Source: Stakelama flava (GTDB lineage: Bacteria; Pseudomonadota; Alphaproteobacteria; Sphingomonadales; Sphingomonadaceae). Taken from it: 64,000 bases of DNA. The DNA is taken from positions 62,001-126,000 of the forward strand of contig NZ_JAHWZX010000002.1 in assembly GCF_019351405.1 (NCBI RefSeq), in the 5' to 3' direction. This document shows, one piece after another, positions 27,653 to 35,621 of this stretch; position 1 is the stretch's first letter, and each line of letters starts with the position of its first letter. The notes beneath the pieces are model-generated. The model had not been told where the DNA came from and ran no database searches. It saw only the letters and a program-made list of their open reading frames with translations. Both the position numbers and the translations under genes were made by a program.

Positions 27653-27671
27653 CACGTCACCAGATTACGTT

Positions 27672-27992
27672 TTAGCCGATATTGTCCAGCGTGCGGGCAA
27701 GCTGGTCCTGAAAATCGTGCAGCAGCGCCGCCAGCGTTACAGGCGTGGCCGGGTCGTCGCCACCCTCTCCTGTCAAACGCAGCGCTTCTTCCACGGCGCG
27801 CGCGGTATCGCCCAGGCGGCTTTCCCCGAACAGCGCCGCCGAGCCCGCAAGTTTGTGCATGTCCTCGCCCAGTTGTTCGGCAAGCGCGGGCGGCAATTCC
27901 GGCAATTGCGCGAGCATGGCTTCGGCGCTTTCGCCGCACGCTTCGCACCGCGTCCGGAATTTGGGAAGCAACGGCGCGAGTGCGGCGTTCAC
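27672..27992 (-). CDS. Histidine phosphotransfer (Hpt) domain protein
   Basis: A small helical protein of about 106 residues. The phosphorylatable His lies in DMHKLAGSAALFGESRLG, the classical Hpt motif. It would relay phosphate between a hybrid kinase and a receiver, possibly the receiver encoded just upstream on the same strand. No partner hybrid kinase is in the window. The start is unsure: GTG 27992 has GAAGG at a fair distance, while ATG 28061 would add 23 basic residues without clear family sequence. Confidence 0.75.
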   Translation of the reverse strand: MNAALAPLLPKFRTRCEACGESAEAMLAQLPELPPALAEQLGEDMHKLAGSAALFGESRLGDTARAVEEALRLTGEGGDDPATPVTLAALLHDFQDQLARTLDNIG

Positions 27993-28101
27993 GCGGTTCG
28001 CGCCTTCGCGTCGCACAGCCTTTCCATGCCGGATGCAAGCGCGTGGACGCTGGCCCGGCATGATGCGCCGCGACGGACAACGCGCACGAACGCGTTGTGC
28101 A

Positions 28102-28497
28102 TCATGCGCGCCGGTCGCGCGGATCGTTCTGGAAGCTTTCGATGAGATTTTCGGCGCGAAAGACGATCTCATCCGGATCGAACGGCTTGGTCGCATATTC
28201 GTCGGCGCCCGCATACATCGCGGCGGAAATATCGGTATCGCCGCGCCGCGCGGTTAGCATCAGTACCGGAATATTCCACAAATCGTCGGATTTGCGCATT
28301 TGCTGAACGACCTGAACCCCTGACATCCCCGGCATATTGCAATCGAGGATGACCAGATCGGGTCGCTTCGCATTGATTACCGCCAGCGCGTCCGTCCCGT
28401 TGTCGAGGACCCCGACCGCATGCCCCGCTTCCATGAACTTCAGCTGGAGCAATTCGGATACGATGTCGTCGTCTTCGGCGATGATGATTCTCGACAT
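28102..28497 (-). CDS. Single-domain response regulator (CheY-like)
   Basis: A 131-residue stand-alone receiver with the acidic pocket EDDD near the start, phospho-acceptor D52 in LVILDCNMPGM and conserved Lys in ATKPFDPDEI. It has no output domain, so it probably acts by binding a partner or passing phosphate to the Hpt protein encoded downstream. It is closely similar to the receiver encoded divergently at 28687, sharing KRPDLVILD and the same length up to the active site, which suggests a duplication. Confidence 0.9.
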   Translation of the reverse strand: MSRIIIAEDDDIVSELLQLKFMEAGHAVGVLDNGTDALAVINAKRPDLVILDCNMPGMSGVQVVQQMRKSDDLWNIPVLMLTARRGDTDISAAMYAGADEYATKPFDPDEIVFRAENLIESFQNDPRDRRA

Positions 28498-28615
28498 GAC
28501 GAACTCCGTTGCGGAAATATAGTAAATCAGTTGCGCGTTGAGATTCTGTAAAAGCGCCTCTCCGCCGAAATCCTTATTCTATATTAGGCGACGGCTACGC
28601 CGGCAGGGCGTCGAA

Positions 28616-28645
28616 GCGACGTTTTTCGCGCTTATCGTCTATAAT
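28616..28645 (+). promoter_or_regulatory. Candidate promoter for the rightward receiver gene
   Basis: A perfect TATAAT (28640-28645) lies 41 bases before the ATG at 28687, with a weak -35 match (GCGACG, spacing 18). The 189-base gap between the two divergent receiver genes is AT-richer than its surroundings, which fits a promoter region for both. Confidence 0.4.
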
Positions 28646-28686
28646 GGCGAGATGGCCCATATCGACCACCATGATCGGAAACGCTG

Positions 28687-29142
28687 ATGGCGCGCATTAT
28701 CTCGGTCGAGGATGACGAACTGATCGGCGCGGCGCTGGTCATGGCGCTGGGCGCAGAGGGGCATCTGGTCGGGGTGATCAACAACGGCGCGCTCGCGCTG
28801 GAAACCATTCGCTTCAAGCGCCCCGACCTGGTCATTCTCGACCGCGCGCTTCCCGGCATGCCGGGGATCGAAGTGCTGAAACGTCTTCGGCAGGACCCCC
28901 ATACCTATATGCTGCCGGTCATCATGCTGACCGGCCATCGCCGCGAAAGCGATCTCGACAGCGCGTTCGAAGCGGGGGTGAACGAATATCTCACGAAGCC
29001 ATTCGATGCGGCGCAGCTTGTCGCGACGGTCGATCGGGTATTACGGTTCAGCCCGTTGCGCCCCGCGCCGCTGCTTTCCACAGCTGAAGACGAGCCGCCT
29101 GTAGAAACGCCTGCCCCGTTATTTTCGGACGATGGCAGTTAA
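28687..29142 (+). CDS. Response regulator, single receiver with short tail
   Basis: A 151-residue protein with a receiver domain (EDDE pocket, D52 in LVILDRALPGM, Lys in LTKPFDAAQL) and a Pro/Glu-rich tail of about 30 residues with no recognisable output domain. It sits 35 bases upstream of the GGDEF gene on the same strand, so it may control or be controlled by the c-di-GMP enzyme. It appears to be a divergent duplicate of the receiver at 28102. Confidence 0.88.
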   Translation: MARIISVEDDELIGAALVMALGAEGHLVGVINNGALALETIRFKRPDLVILDRALPGMPGIEVLKRLRQDPHTYMLPVIMLTGHRRESDLDSAFEAGVNEYLTKPFDAAQLVATVDRVLRFSPLRPAPLLSTAEDEPPVETPAPLFSDDGS

Positions 29143-29177
29143 CACCTTCTTCGGCAAACCAGATTAGGGTCGCAGCC

Positions 29178-30989
29178 ATGCGGCTCGCGACAATCACCAA
29201 CTGGGCCTATGGTATCACGGTTGCGCTCACCGCCGCCGCCGGTGCCGCCATGCTGGCCGCCGCATCGGCCGAAACGGCCGAACGCGTCGCAGTGGAACAG
29301 CGTTTCGAACTCGACCAGCTTACCCATCAGGTCGATGTCGAACTGTTCGCGCTCACCAACGATGCGCGCCAATATGTGCTGGGCGGCGATCGGGCGAACC
29401 TGATCGCCTATCATGATCGTGCGGCGCAGCTCGACCGTCAGGCGAAACAGCTTGCCGCGCTGCGCGATGCCGGCGCGCGCCCGGATGAACTGGAACTTTT
29501 GCAATCCGCGCTGGGATGGGAAGCGCTGCTGCGTGATGACCAGCAGGCCGCGGTGAAAGCATATCAGGCAGGTCGGGTAGAAGAAGCGCGCAAGATGCTG
29601 TTCGGCCCGGCCTATGAACGCGCGCTCGAACGCGTTCGCACCTCACTCGAATATTTCGACCGGCAACTGGCGGCGCGCACGACGCGCGAAGTGACCACGG
29701 CGCGCCGCACCGATCAGGTCTGGCGCACCATAACGCAGATTTTGCTTGCCGTGACCGCGCTGCTGTTTCTGGCGGTGTTGTACTTCGTATTCGTCAGGCG
29801 CGTTCTTCGCCCCGTCGTCACGCTTAGCGATGTGGTGACGCGAATGGCCGGGCAGGATTATTCGGTCGAACCGCCGGAATACGACCGAATCGACGAAATT
29901 GGCGACATGGCCCATGCGATCCAGACGTTTCGCGAAACCGGCCTCGCGCGACAGCGGCTGGAGCGCGAACGGCGCAACGACATCGCCATGCGCGACGTTA
30001 TTTCCAGCATGATCCAGCGCATGCAGGCATGCGACGATATGTCCGAGATCGCCGAGGTGGTGCGCTGTTTCGCGCCGAAGGTCGCGCCCGACGTGGCGGG
30101 GCGGCTGTATCTGTATGAGCAGGAGCGCGACGACATGGTCGAACTATGCTCGTGGAACGATCCGACGCTCTCAGTCCCGCAATTCGCCCCGAACGAATGC
30201 TGGGCCTTGCGCCGCGGCACGATGAATCGCCCGGCGATGAACAGGAGCGATATTCCCTGCCCGCATCTGGGTTTGGCCAATGAGAACGAACGCCCGCCCA
30301 CAATCTGTCTGCCGCTGACCGCGCAGCGGGAGATTGTCGGGCTGCTGTTCTTCGAACGGCTCGATAACATACATTCCCCTCCGCCACCGCCCGCTTATCT
30401 GGAAATGGTGGCGGAAAATGTCGCGCTGGCGCTCGCCAATCTGCGGCTTCGCGAAACGCTTCGCGCGCTGGCGATGACCGATCCGCTCACCGGTCTGCCG
30501 AACCGCCGCCATCTCGATGCCGTTATCGAAAGCCGTATTCGCGATCGCCAGTCGCCCGATCGGCCTACCAGCTGCATCATGATCGACATCGATCATTTCA
30601 AGGATTTCAACGACCGCTACGGGCACGAAACCGGCGACATGGTTTTGAAGCAGGTCGCCAGGGCGCTTGAAGGTGCTACCCGCGAAAACGGACAGGCATT
30701 TCGCTATGGCGGCGAGGAATTTCTGCTGCTGCTTCCTGGGTTCGGCGCGGATCAGGCAGGCGAACGCGCGGAAACGATCCGCGAACGCGTTGCTGCGCTT
30801 GATATCGTTTATGACGGCAAATCGATCGGCCCTGTCACGATCTCGCTTGGCGTGGCGACGACGCCGACCCATGTTCCTGCCGCCAAGCTTGTGCGCACAT
30901 CCGACGCAGCGCTGTACCGCGCCAAGGGTCAGGGGCGCAATTGCGTGGTTGTCGCGACCGAGCGCAGGAAAGACGGCGACGCCGCCTGA
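29178..30989 (+). CDS. Membrane-bound diguanylate cyclase with HAMP and GAF-like domains
   Basis: A 603-residue sensor enzyme. An N-terminal helix and a second membrane segment (about 190-212) flank a periplasmic helical domain. A HAMP region follows (RPVVTLSDVVTRMAGQDY), then a GAF-like domain of about 275-425, and a C-terminal GGDEF domain with TDPLTGLPNRRHLD, MIDIDHFKDFNDRYGHETGD and the active-site motif RYGGEEFLLL. It should make c-di-GMP from GTP. No RxxD inhibitory site is seen before the active site. There is no EAL domain. It is probably co-transcribed with the preceding receiver gene. Confidence 0.92.
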   Translation: MRLATITNWAYGITVALTAAAGAAMLAAASAETAERVAVEQRFELDQLTHQVDVELFALTNDARQYVLGGDRANLIAYHDRAAQLDRQAKQLAALRDAGARPDELELLQSALGWEALLRDDQQAAVKAYQAGRVEEARKMLFGPAYERALERVRTSLEYFDRQLAARTTREVTTARRTDQVWRTITQILLAVTALLFLAVLYFVFVRRVLRPVVTLSDVVTRMAGQDYSVEPPEYDRIDEIGDMAHAIQTFRETGLARQRLERERRNDIAMRDVISSMIQRMQACDDMSEIAEVVRCFAPKVAPDVAGRLYLYEQERDDMVELCSWNDPTLSVPQFAPNECWALRRGTMNRPAMNRSDIPCPHLGLANENERPPTICLPLTAQREIVGLLFFERLDNIHSPPPPPAYLEMVAENVALALANLRLRETLRALAMTDPLTGLPNRRHLDAVIESRIRDRQSPDRPTSCIMIDIDHFKDFNDRYGHETGDMVLKQVARALEGATRENGQAFRYGGEEFLLLLPGFGADQAGERAETIRERVAALDIVYDGKSIGPVTISLGVATTPTHVPAAKLVRTSDAALYRAKGQGRNCVVVATERRKDGDAA

Positions 30990-31012
30990 ACGCGGCTCGT
31001 CGAACCCGGCGG

Positions 31013-31588
31013 CTACATCGCGTTATAGATTGACGGCATCCAGTTGCGGGTGACCAGCACGGGATCGCCTTTGCGCGCCGCTCGGAACAGGATGCGGGCG
31101 AACTCCACCGGCACCCCGATGCAACCATGCGTTCCATATTTGGGGTCGACGTCCGAACCGTGGATCGACACCCCGCCCCAAGTCAGGCGAAGCGTATAGG
31201 GCATCGGCGCGTGATTATAGGTGCTTGAATAATGATCGGCATCCTTTTGCAGGATCGGAAACACGCCGGTCGGGGTCGGCTTGCTGTCTACGCCGTACAG
31301 GATGAACGTCCGGCCGATCTCCACCCCGCCGCGATAGACATACAGTTTTTCCTTCGCCAGATCGACGACGATGCGAACGGGCCCGGCGGGCGCTCCGGTT
31401 TCGTCCCAAGCATATTCGCCGGGCTGGATCGGCGAATCGAGTTCCATGACCATCGTGACGTCGACGGGCCGCATCGCCCTTCCCTTGGCGTCTGCGGCGG
31501 ACGGCGCAAGCAAACCGATCGCAACGATCAGCGCAAGCGCGACGAGGGTCCGGTTAACCATGGAGGCAAGGATCGCTTTGGTTCTCAT
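31013..31588 (-). CDS. L,D-transpeptidase (YkuD family)
   Basis: A 191-residue exported enzyme. A signal peptide (MVNRTLVALALIVAIGLLAPS) precedes a YkuD domain whose catalytic motif is intact, with H143 in SIHGS and C156 in YGTHGCIGV. Such enzymes make 3-3 peptidoglycan cross-links or attach proteins to peptidoglycan. The ATG at 31588 is used because it gives a normal signal peptide. It converges with the diguanylate cyclase gene (23-base gap) and diverges from rplJ. Confidence 0.9.
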   Translation of the reverse strand: MRTKAILASMVNRTLVALALIVAIGLLAPSAADAKGRAMRPVDVTMVMELDSPIQPGEYAWDETGAPAGPVRIVVDLAKEKLYVYRGGVEIGRTFILYGVDSKPTPTGVFPILQKDADHYSSTYNHAPMPYTLRLTWGGVSIHGSDVDPKYGTHGCIGVPVEFARILFRAARKGDPVLVTRNWMPSIYNAM

Positions 31589-32024
31589 AGGCTGACTATG
31601 GGCGCGTCCGCGCGGCGTTCCAGAGGCAAAATCGCCGCTGTTCCGGGACGGGACGTGCAGGCGGACGTTAACTTTTGGCAAAAGCGATGCACCCGCGCAC
31701 CGTTGACTTTACCGCCCAACCCGCTAAACGCGCTGGCTTCGCATGACCGGGCCTGCCCGCCATGCGTGCCGTCCGAGACAGCGGGTGGGCCGCAGCGCCC
31801 TTAATCTCCCGCCAAGACGGGGAAAGAATTTTACCGAAGCCATACGCCGGATCGGCGTATGTTCGGGTCCAGCCAGGGGAATGCTTCTGGCCGCGACGAT
31901 TTTCAGCCCCTCGGACAATTGAAAGCGGGTTTCTGCCCGCGACGCGCGATGCCCGACCGGGCATTTCGTGAAAGTGAACCGGATGCGGGGCTTCCGCCCC
32001 ATATCCATTGTTGAGGAGACCGGC
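31589..32024 (+). promoter_or_regulatory. rplJ-rplL promoter and long leader
   Basis: These 436 bases precede rplJ and hold no convincing gene. A possible promoter is TTGACT (31703-31708) with TAAACG 16 bases on. The leader has a perfect 8-bp hairpin CATACGCC/GGCGTATG (31841-31861) and a second stem TGCCCG/CGGGCA near 31949-31962. L10(L12)4 represses its own mRNA through a structured leader in many bacteria, so this is a reasonable place for that control. GAGGAG at about 32012 is the ribosome-binding site. Confidence 0.5.
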
Positions 32025-32540
32025 ATGGATCGTTCCCAGAAGACCGAGGCCGTCGCCGAGCTGAACCGCACCTTTTCCGAGGTTGGCGTGGTGGTCGTCA
32101 CCCGCAATCTCGGCCTGACCGTCGCCCAGGCGACTGACCTCAGGAACAAGATGCGCGAAGCCGGTGCGACCTACAAGGTTGCGAAGAACCGCCTTGCCAA
32201 GATCGCGCTCGATGGCACCGAGTACACGTCCATTGCGGACCTGCTCGTCGGCCCCACGGCGCTTGCCACATCGGAAGACCCGGTCGCCGCCGCCAAGGTG
32301 GTGGTCGACTTCGCCAAGACCAACGACAAGCTCGAAGTGGTCGGCGGCGCGATGGGCAGCACCGTTCTCGACGCGGACGGCGTGAAGGCGCTTGCCTCGC
32401 TTCCGTCGCTTGATGAACTTCGTGCCAAGATCGTGGGCCTGGTACAGGCGCCCGCGACCAAGGTTGCGACGATCACCCAGGCACCGGCGGCACAGCTTGC
32501 GCGCGTGTTCGGCGCTTACGGTGCCTCGGAAGCCGCATAA
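32025..32540 (+). CDS. rplJ: 50S ribosomal protein L10
   Basis: A 171-residue L10 that anchors L7/L12 dimers on the ribosome. Recognisable segments are [49 protein letters not shown] and the C-terminal helix with [14 protein letters not shown]. The ATG at 32025 follows a strong GAGGAG. An in-frame extension upstream lacks family sequence. It is followed by rplL after 53 bases. Confidence 0.97.
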   Translation: MDRSQKTEAVAELNRTFSEVGVVVVTRNLGLTVAQATDLRNKMREAGATYKVAKNRLAKIALDGTEYTSIADLLVGPTALATSEDPVAAAKVVVDFAKTNDKLEVVGGAMGSTVLDADGVKALASLPSLDELRAKIVGLVQAPATKVATITQAPAAQLARVFGAYGASEAA

Positions 32541-32593
32541 GGCCTTCCAAGCAACCCTATCTATCCATCTGATTTGAATACTGGAGTATTATC

Positions 32594-32971
32594 ATGGCTG
32601 ACCTGAACGCGCTGGTTGACCAGCTGAGCGAACTGACCGTCCTCGAAGCTGCTGAGCTTTCGAAGATGCTTGAAGAAAAGTGGGGCGTTTCGGCTGCTGC
32701 GGCAGTTGCGGCTGCTCCCGCAGCCGGCGGTGGCGCCGGTGCGCCCGCCGAAGAAGCCAAGGACGAATTCGACGTTGTCCTGACCGGCGACGGCGGCAAG
32801 AAGATCAACGTCATCAAGGAAGTCCGCGCTATCACCGGCCTGGGCCTGACCGAAGCCAAGGCGCTCGTCGAAGGCGCGCCGAAGCCCGTCAAGGAAGGCG
32901 TTTCGAAGGACGAAGCCGAGAAGCTCAAGAAGCAACTCGAAGAAGCCGGTGCGACCGTCGAGCTCAAATAA
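32594..32971 (+). CDS. rplL: 50S ribosomal protein L7/L12
   Basis: A 125-residue L7/L12 with the N-terminal dimerisation helix ([19 protein letters not shown]), an Ala/Gly-rich hinge, and the C-terminal factor-binding domain ([33 protein letters not shown]). It ends the rplJ-rplL unit at a strong terminator. rpoB, the usual next gene, is absent. Confidence 0.98.
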   Translation: MADLNALVDQLSELTVLEAAELSKMLEEKWGVSAAAAVAAAPAAGGGAGAPAEEAKDEFDVVLTGDGGKKINVIKEVRAITGLGLTEAKALVEGAPKPVKEGVSKDEAEKLKKQLEEAGATVELK

Positions 32972-33005
32972 GCTTGAACGGCTGCGACCAGCAGCTTTGC
33001 TATGG

Positions 33006-33034
33006 AAAGGGCGGTCCGGAAGCGGGCCGCCCTT
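33006..33034 (+). terminator. Intrinsic terminator after rplL
   Basis: A 13-bp stem (one G.U pair) with a GAAG loop is followed by TTTTCTT. It lies 35 bases past the rplL stop. Confidence 0.9.
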
Positions 33035-33081
33035 TTCTTATGTGCGTCGTGCGAACCGCGTCGTGACGGCACAAAGCTGAA

Positions 33082-33177
33082 GGTGTTTCGACTTCGCTCG
33101 ACACCAACGCGGACCTTTGGTCCAGGCCGATACGCCTTTCGACCGTTCGCTTCGAGCGCAGTCGAGAAGCGTGGCCT
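33082..33177. repeat. Intergenic inverted repeats, candidate dispersed element
   Basis: Two palindromic units lie between rplL and the convergent membrane-protein gene. The first (33082-33105) is bounded by GGTGT/ACACC. The second (33124-33177) has outer arms AGGCC/GGCCT, then ACGC/GCGT, then TCGAC/GTCGA around a loop of about 17 bases. Both units share TTCG/TCGA-rich cores, of a type I associate with dispersed intergenic repeats in sphingomonads. Only one copy of the unit pair is seen in this window. Confidence 0.55.
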
Positions 33178-33204
33178 GTGCCCGGCCAACATCCCCCGCC
33201 CTCA

Positions 33205-33831
33205 TCACATATGATATTCGACCTTTTTCAGCAGCGCGCGGCGGCGACGCATCTGGCGAATCTGGTCGGTCGCGAGGCTGAGCGGCTTTACCCGCGACCC
33301 CTTTGGCGCGGCATGATCGAAATGAAAGCTGCGCGTGGCCCCGACCGGCAGGTCTTCGCGCGAATAGAAGGCGACGACGGTCAGGTCGAACTGGTCGACA
33401 TTTCTGGCATCAACCTCTATTTCCTCGTTCGCCGCCAGCATTACTTCGACGATTTCATGGAAATGGCCGATATCCAGATACTGGCCGGTATTCAGGCTGC
33501 CCTGCCCCATTTTCGATCGTGGATCGGACCCCAGATCGTCGGGCAGGTCGCGAAGATCGGTAAGCGGCAATTCGATCCGCCGGTCGCCGACATGCAGCGT
33601 TCCGATCAGGCTGGTGACGTACAGCGGCTGGCTGCTCATATTCGTCACCAGACACCGGCTGCGCAGACCGCGCCCCGCCGCGCGGGTGATCAGGATCGAC
33701 GATCGCCGCGTGGCGCGAAACTGGACCAGCAGAAGCTGAAGATAGGTGACCCAAACGACCACCATCAGAAAGTTGAAGAAGATGCTGATCATCGTGGCGT
33801 TCGCGAACACCCACTGGCCCATGCCCGTCAT
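33205..33831 (-). CDS. Membrane-anchored protein of unknown function
   Basis: A 208-residue protein with one N-terminal membrane helix (MISIFFNFLMVVVWVTYLQLLLV). It is followed by a cytoplasmic-type basic segment and a beta-rich domain (LYVTSLIGTLHVGDRRIELPLTD, LTVVAFYSREDLPVGATRSF), ending in a basic tail RRRRALLKKVEYHM. I recognise no family. The codon use looks native. It is separated by 119 bases from the amidohydrolase gene on the same strand, so co-transcription is possible. The start is ATG 33831 with GAAGAAAG directly upstream. Confidence 0.75.
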   Translation of the reverse strand: MTGMGQWVFANATMISIFFNFLMVVVWVTYLQLLLVQFRATRRSSILITRAAGRGLRSRCLVTNMSSQPLYVTSLIGTLHVGDRRIELPLTDLRDLPDDLGSDPRSKMGQGSLNTGQYLDIGHFHEIVEVMLAANEEIEVDARNVDQFDLTVVAFYSREDLPVGATRSFHFDHAAPKGSRVKPLSLATDQIRQMRRRRALLKKVEYHM

Positions 33832-33950
33832 CTTTCTTCGCCCAACCCTTTTCGTACCGAAACCAAGGCGGCGACCCGCTACGCGCGCCGCCCTTTCGGG
33901 TCAAATATATTCGGCAGGCAAGGTGTCAGGGAGCATGGTCGACAAAATGA

Positions 33951-35621
33951 TCAGTCCTTGCCGCCGCCCTTGCGCTGCCACGTCAATCGGCCGCCGACCC
34001 AGGTTTCCAGCACCCTAAGCGTGCGAAGCTCGGTCGGGCTGGCGAGCATGGGATCGCGATCGACGATCAGGAAATCGGCCATCTCGCCCGGGGCAAGCGT
34101 GCCGAATTCATTCTCCGCGAACCCGGCATAGGCACCGCCCCGCGTAAAGGCCGACCATGCCTGTTCGCGCGTCACCGCCTGTTCGGGATGCCAGCCGCCA
34201 AAGGGCATGCCGTTTTCGTCCTGCCGGGTAAAGGCGGCAGCCCAGCCGGCGAACGGATCGGGGCCTTCCACCGGATAATCCGAACCAAAGGCAAGCGGCA
34301 CGTCATGATCGAGCATCCAGCGCCAGGCATAGGCGCCCTGAAGCCGATCGTCGCCCAGCCGCGCCTCCGCCATATGCATGTCCGACGTCGCGTGCACCGG
34401 TTGCATCGACGCGATGATGCCGTGCTTTTCGAACATCGGCAGGTCGGCGGGGTCGACGATCTGCGCATGTTCGATCCGCCAGCGCCGATCGCCCTTATAG
34501 GTTTGCGCAAGTTCGTCGATCGCGTCGAGCACCTGCTTGTTCGCGGCATCGCCGATCGCGTGTACGGCAAGCTGGAAATGATCCATCGCGCCGCGGCTCA
34601 TCAAATTGAGAAGCTGGTCGTCGGACAGCAATTGCAGGCCGCTCTGCTTCGGCGCGTCGCTATACGGCGCTTTCAGCCATGCCCCGCGCGATCCCAGCGC
34701 GCCGTCGGCATACAGTTTGATCCCGACGACCTTAAGCCGGTCATCATACAACCACGGCGTCGGCCCCGGCCCTGCGATGGTCGCCGCGACATCCGGGCCC
34801 CTGGCATAGCTCATGATCCGCACGCGCAGATCGCCCCGATCGCCCGCGCGGCGATACGCCATCCAGTCGTCCAGCGTCGTTCCCATGTCGCTGGTCGCCG
34901 TAATTCCCACCGACAGCAGTTTTTGCTGCGCACGGATCAATGCCGCGTCGTAATCGCGCGGATTGGGCTTTGGCACGACCTTTTCGATCAGGTCGGTCGC
35001 GGCATCGACGAACACCCCGCTCGGCGCGCCGCCTGCTCCGGTTTCGATCCGCCCGCCCTCTGGCGCTTTCGTCTTCGCGGTTACGTCGGCAGCCTTCATC
35101 GCGACGTCATTGGCCCAGCCGGCATGGCCGTCGGCGCGGGTAAGCCAGATCGGCTTGTCGGTCAGCCCGGCAAGATCGCCTGCATTCGGGAAGCGGCCAA
35201 GTCCCCATTTTTCCTGATTCCATCCGCCGCCCAGGATCCAGGGCCGATCCGGATTCGCTTTCGCGAAGGCGGCGATCTTCGCCTTGGCTTCGTCAAGCGA
35301 ACTGGTGTCGCTCAGGTCGAGCGACATTTCGCGAAAGCCAAGCTCCATGACATGACCATGCGCGTCGATCATGCCGGGGATCAGCACCGCGCCATGCATG
35401 TCGTTGCGCCAGTCGAGCGTTTCGGGCCGCTTGTCCTTGCGGGTAAGCAGCTTCGTTACGCGGCCATCCTTGCCGATCAGCAGGCCGTTGAAATGGATGA
35501 CGTCGCCATCCTTGTCCAGCGCCAGTCCATCGACATTGTCGACCAGCGCATCGGCATGCGCAACGCCCGTCATGAAGAGCGCCGCGGCACATGCCAGCGA
35601 CGCCCGGATACGCGATTTCAC
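33951..35621 (-). CDS. Secreted amidohydrolase (YtcJ-like)
   Basis: A 556-residue metal-dependent hydrolase with a signal peptide (ASLACAAALFMTGVAHA). The metal site shows PGMIDAHGHVMELG near residue 85, WRIEHAQIVD and LAFGSDYPVEGPDPF, with LVDRDP-like sequence near the C-terminus. The order matches the YtcJ-type amidohydrolase 3 family, whose substrates are N-acyl amines or amides. The actual substrate is unknown. The start is a GTG overlapping the upstream dehydrogenase stop (GTGA), so the two are coupled. Confidence 0.88.
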   Translation of the reverse strand: MKSRIRASLACAAALFMTGVAHADALVDNVDGLALDKDGDVIHFNGLLIGKDGRVTKLLTRKDKRPETLDWRNDMHGAVLIPGMIDAHGHVMELGFREMSLDLSDTSSLDEAKAKIAAFAKANPDRPWILGGGWNQEKWGLGRFPNAGDLAGLTDKPIWLTRADGHAGWANDVAMKAADVTAKTKAPEGGRIETGAGGAPSGVFVDAATDLIEKVVPKPNPRDYDAALIRAQQKLLSVGITATSDMGTTLDDWMAYRRAGDRGDLRVRIMSYARGPDVAATIAGPGPTPWLYDDRLKVVGIKLYADGALGSRGAWLKAPYSDAPKQSGLQLLSDDQLLNLMSRGAMDHFQLAVHAIGDAANKQVLDAIDELAQTYKGDRRWRIEHAQIVDPADLPMFEKHGIIASMQPVHATSDMHMAEARLGDDRLQGAYAWRWMLDHDVPLAFGSDYPVEGPDPFAGWAAAFTRQDENGMPFGGWHPEQAVTREQAWSAFTRGGAYAGFAENEFGTLAPGEMADFLIVDRDPMLASPTELRTLRVLETWVGGRLTWQRKGGGKD

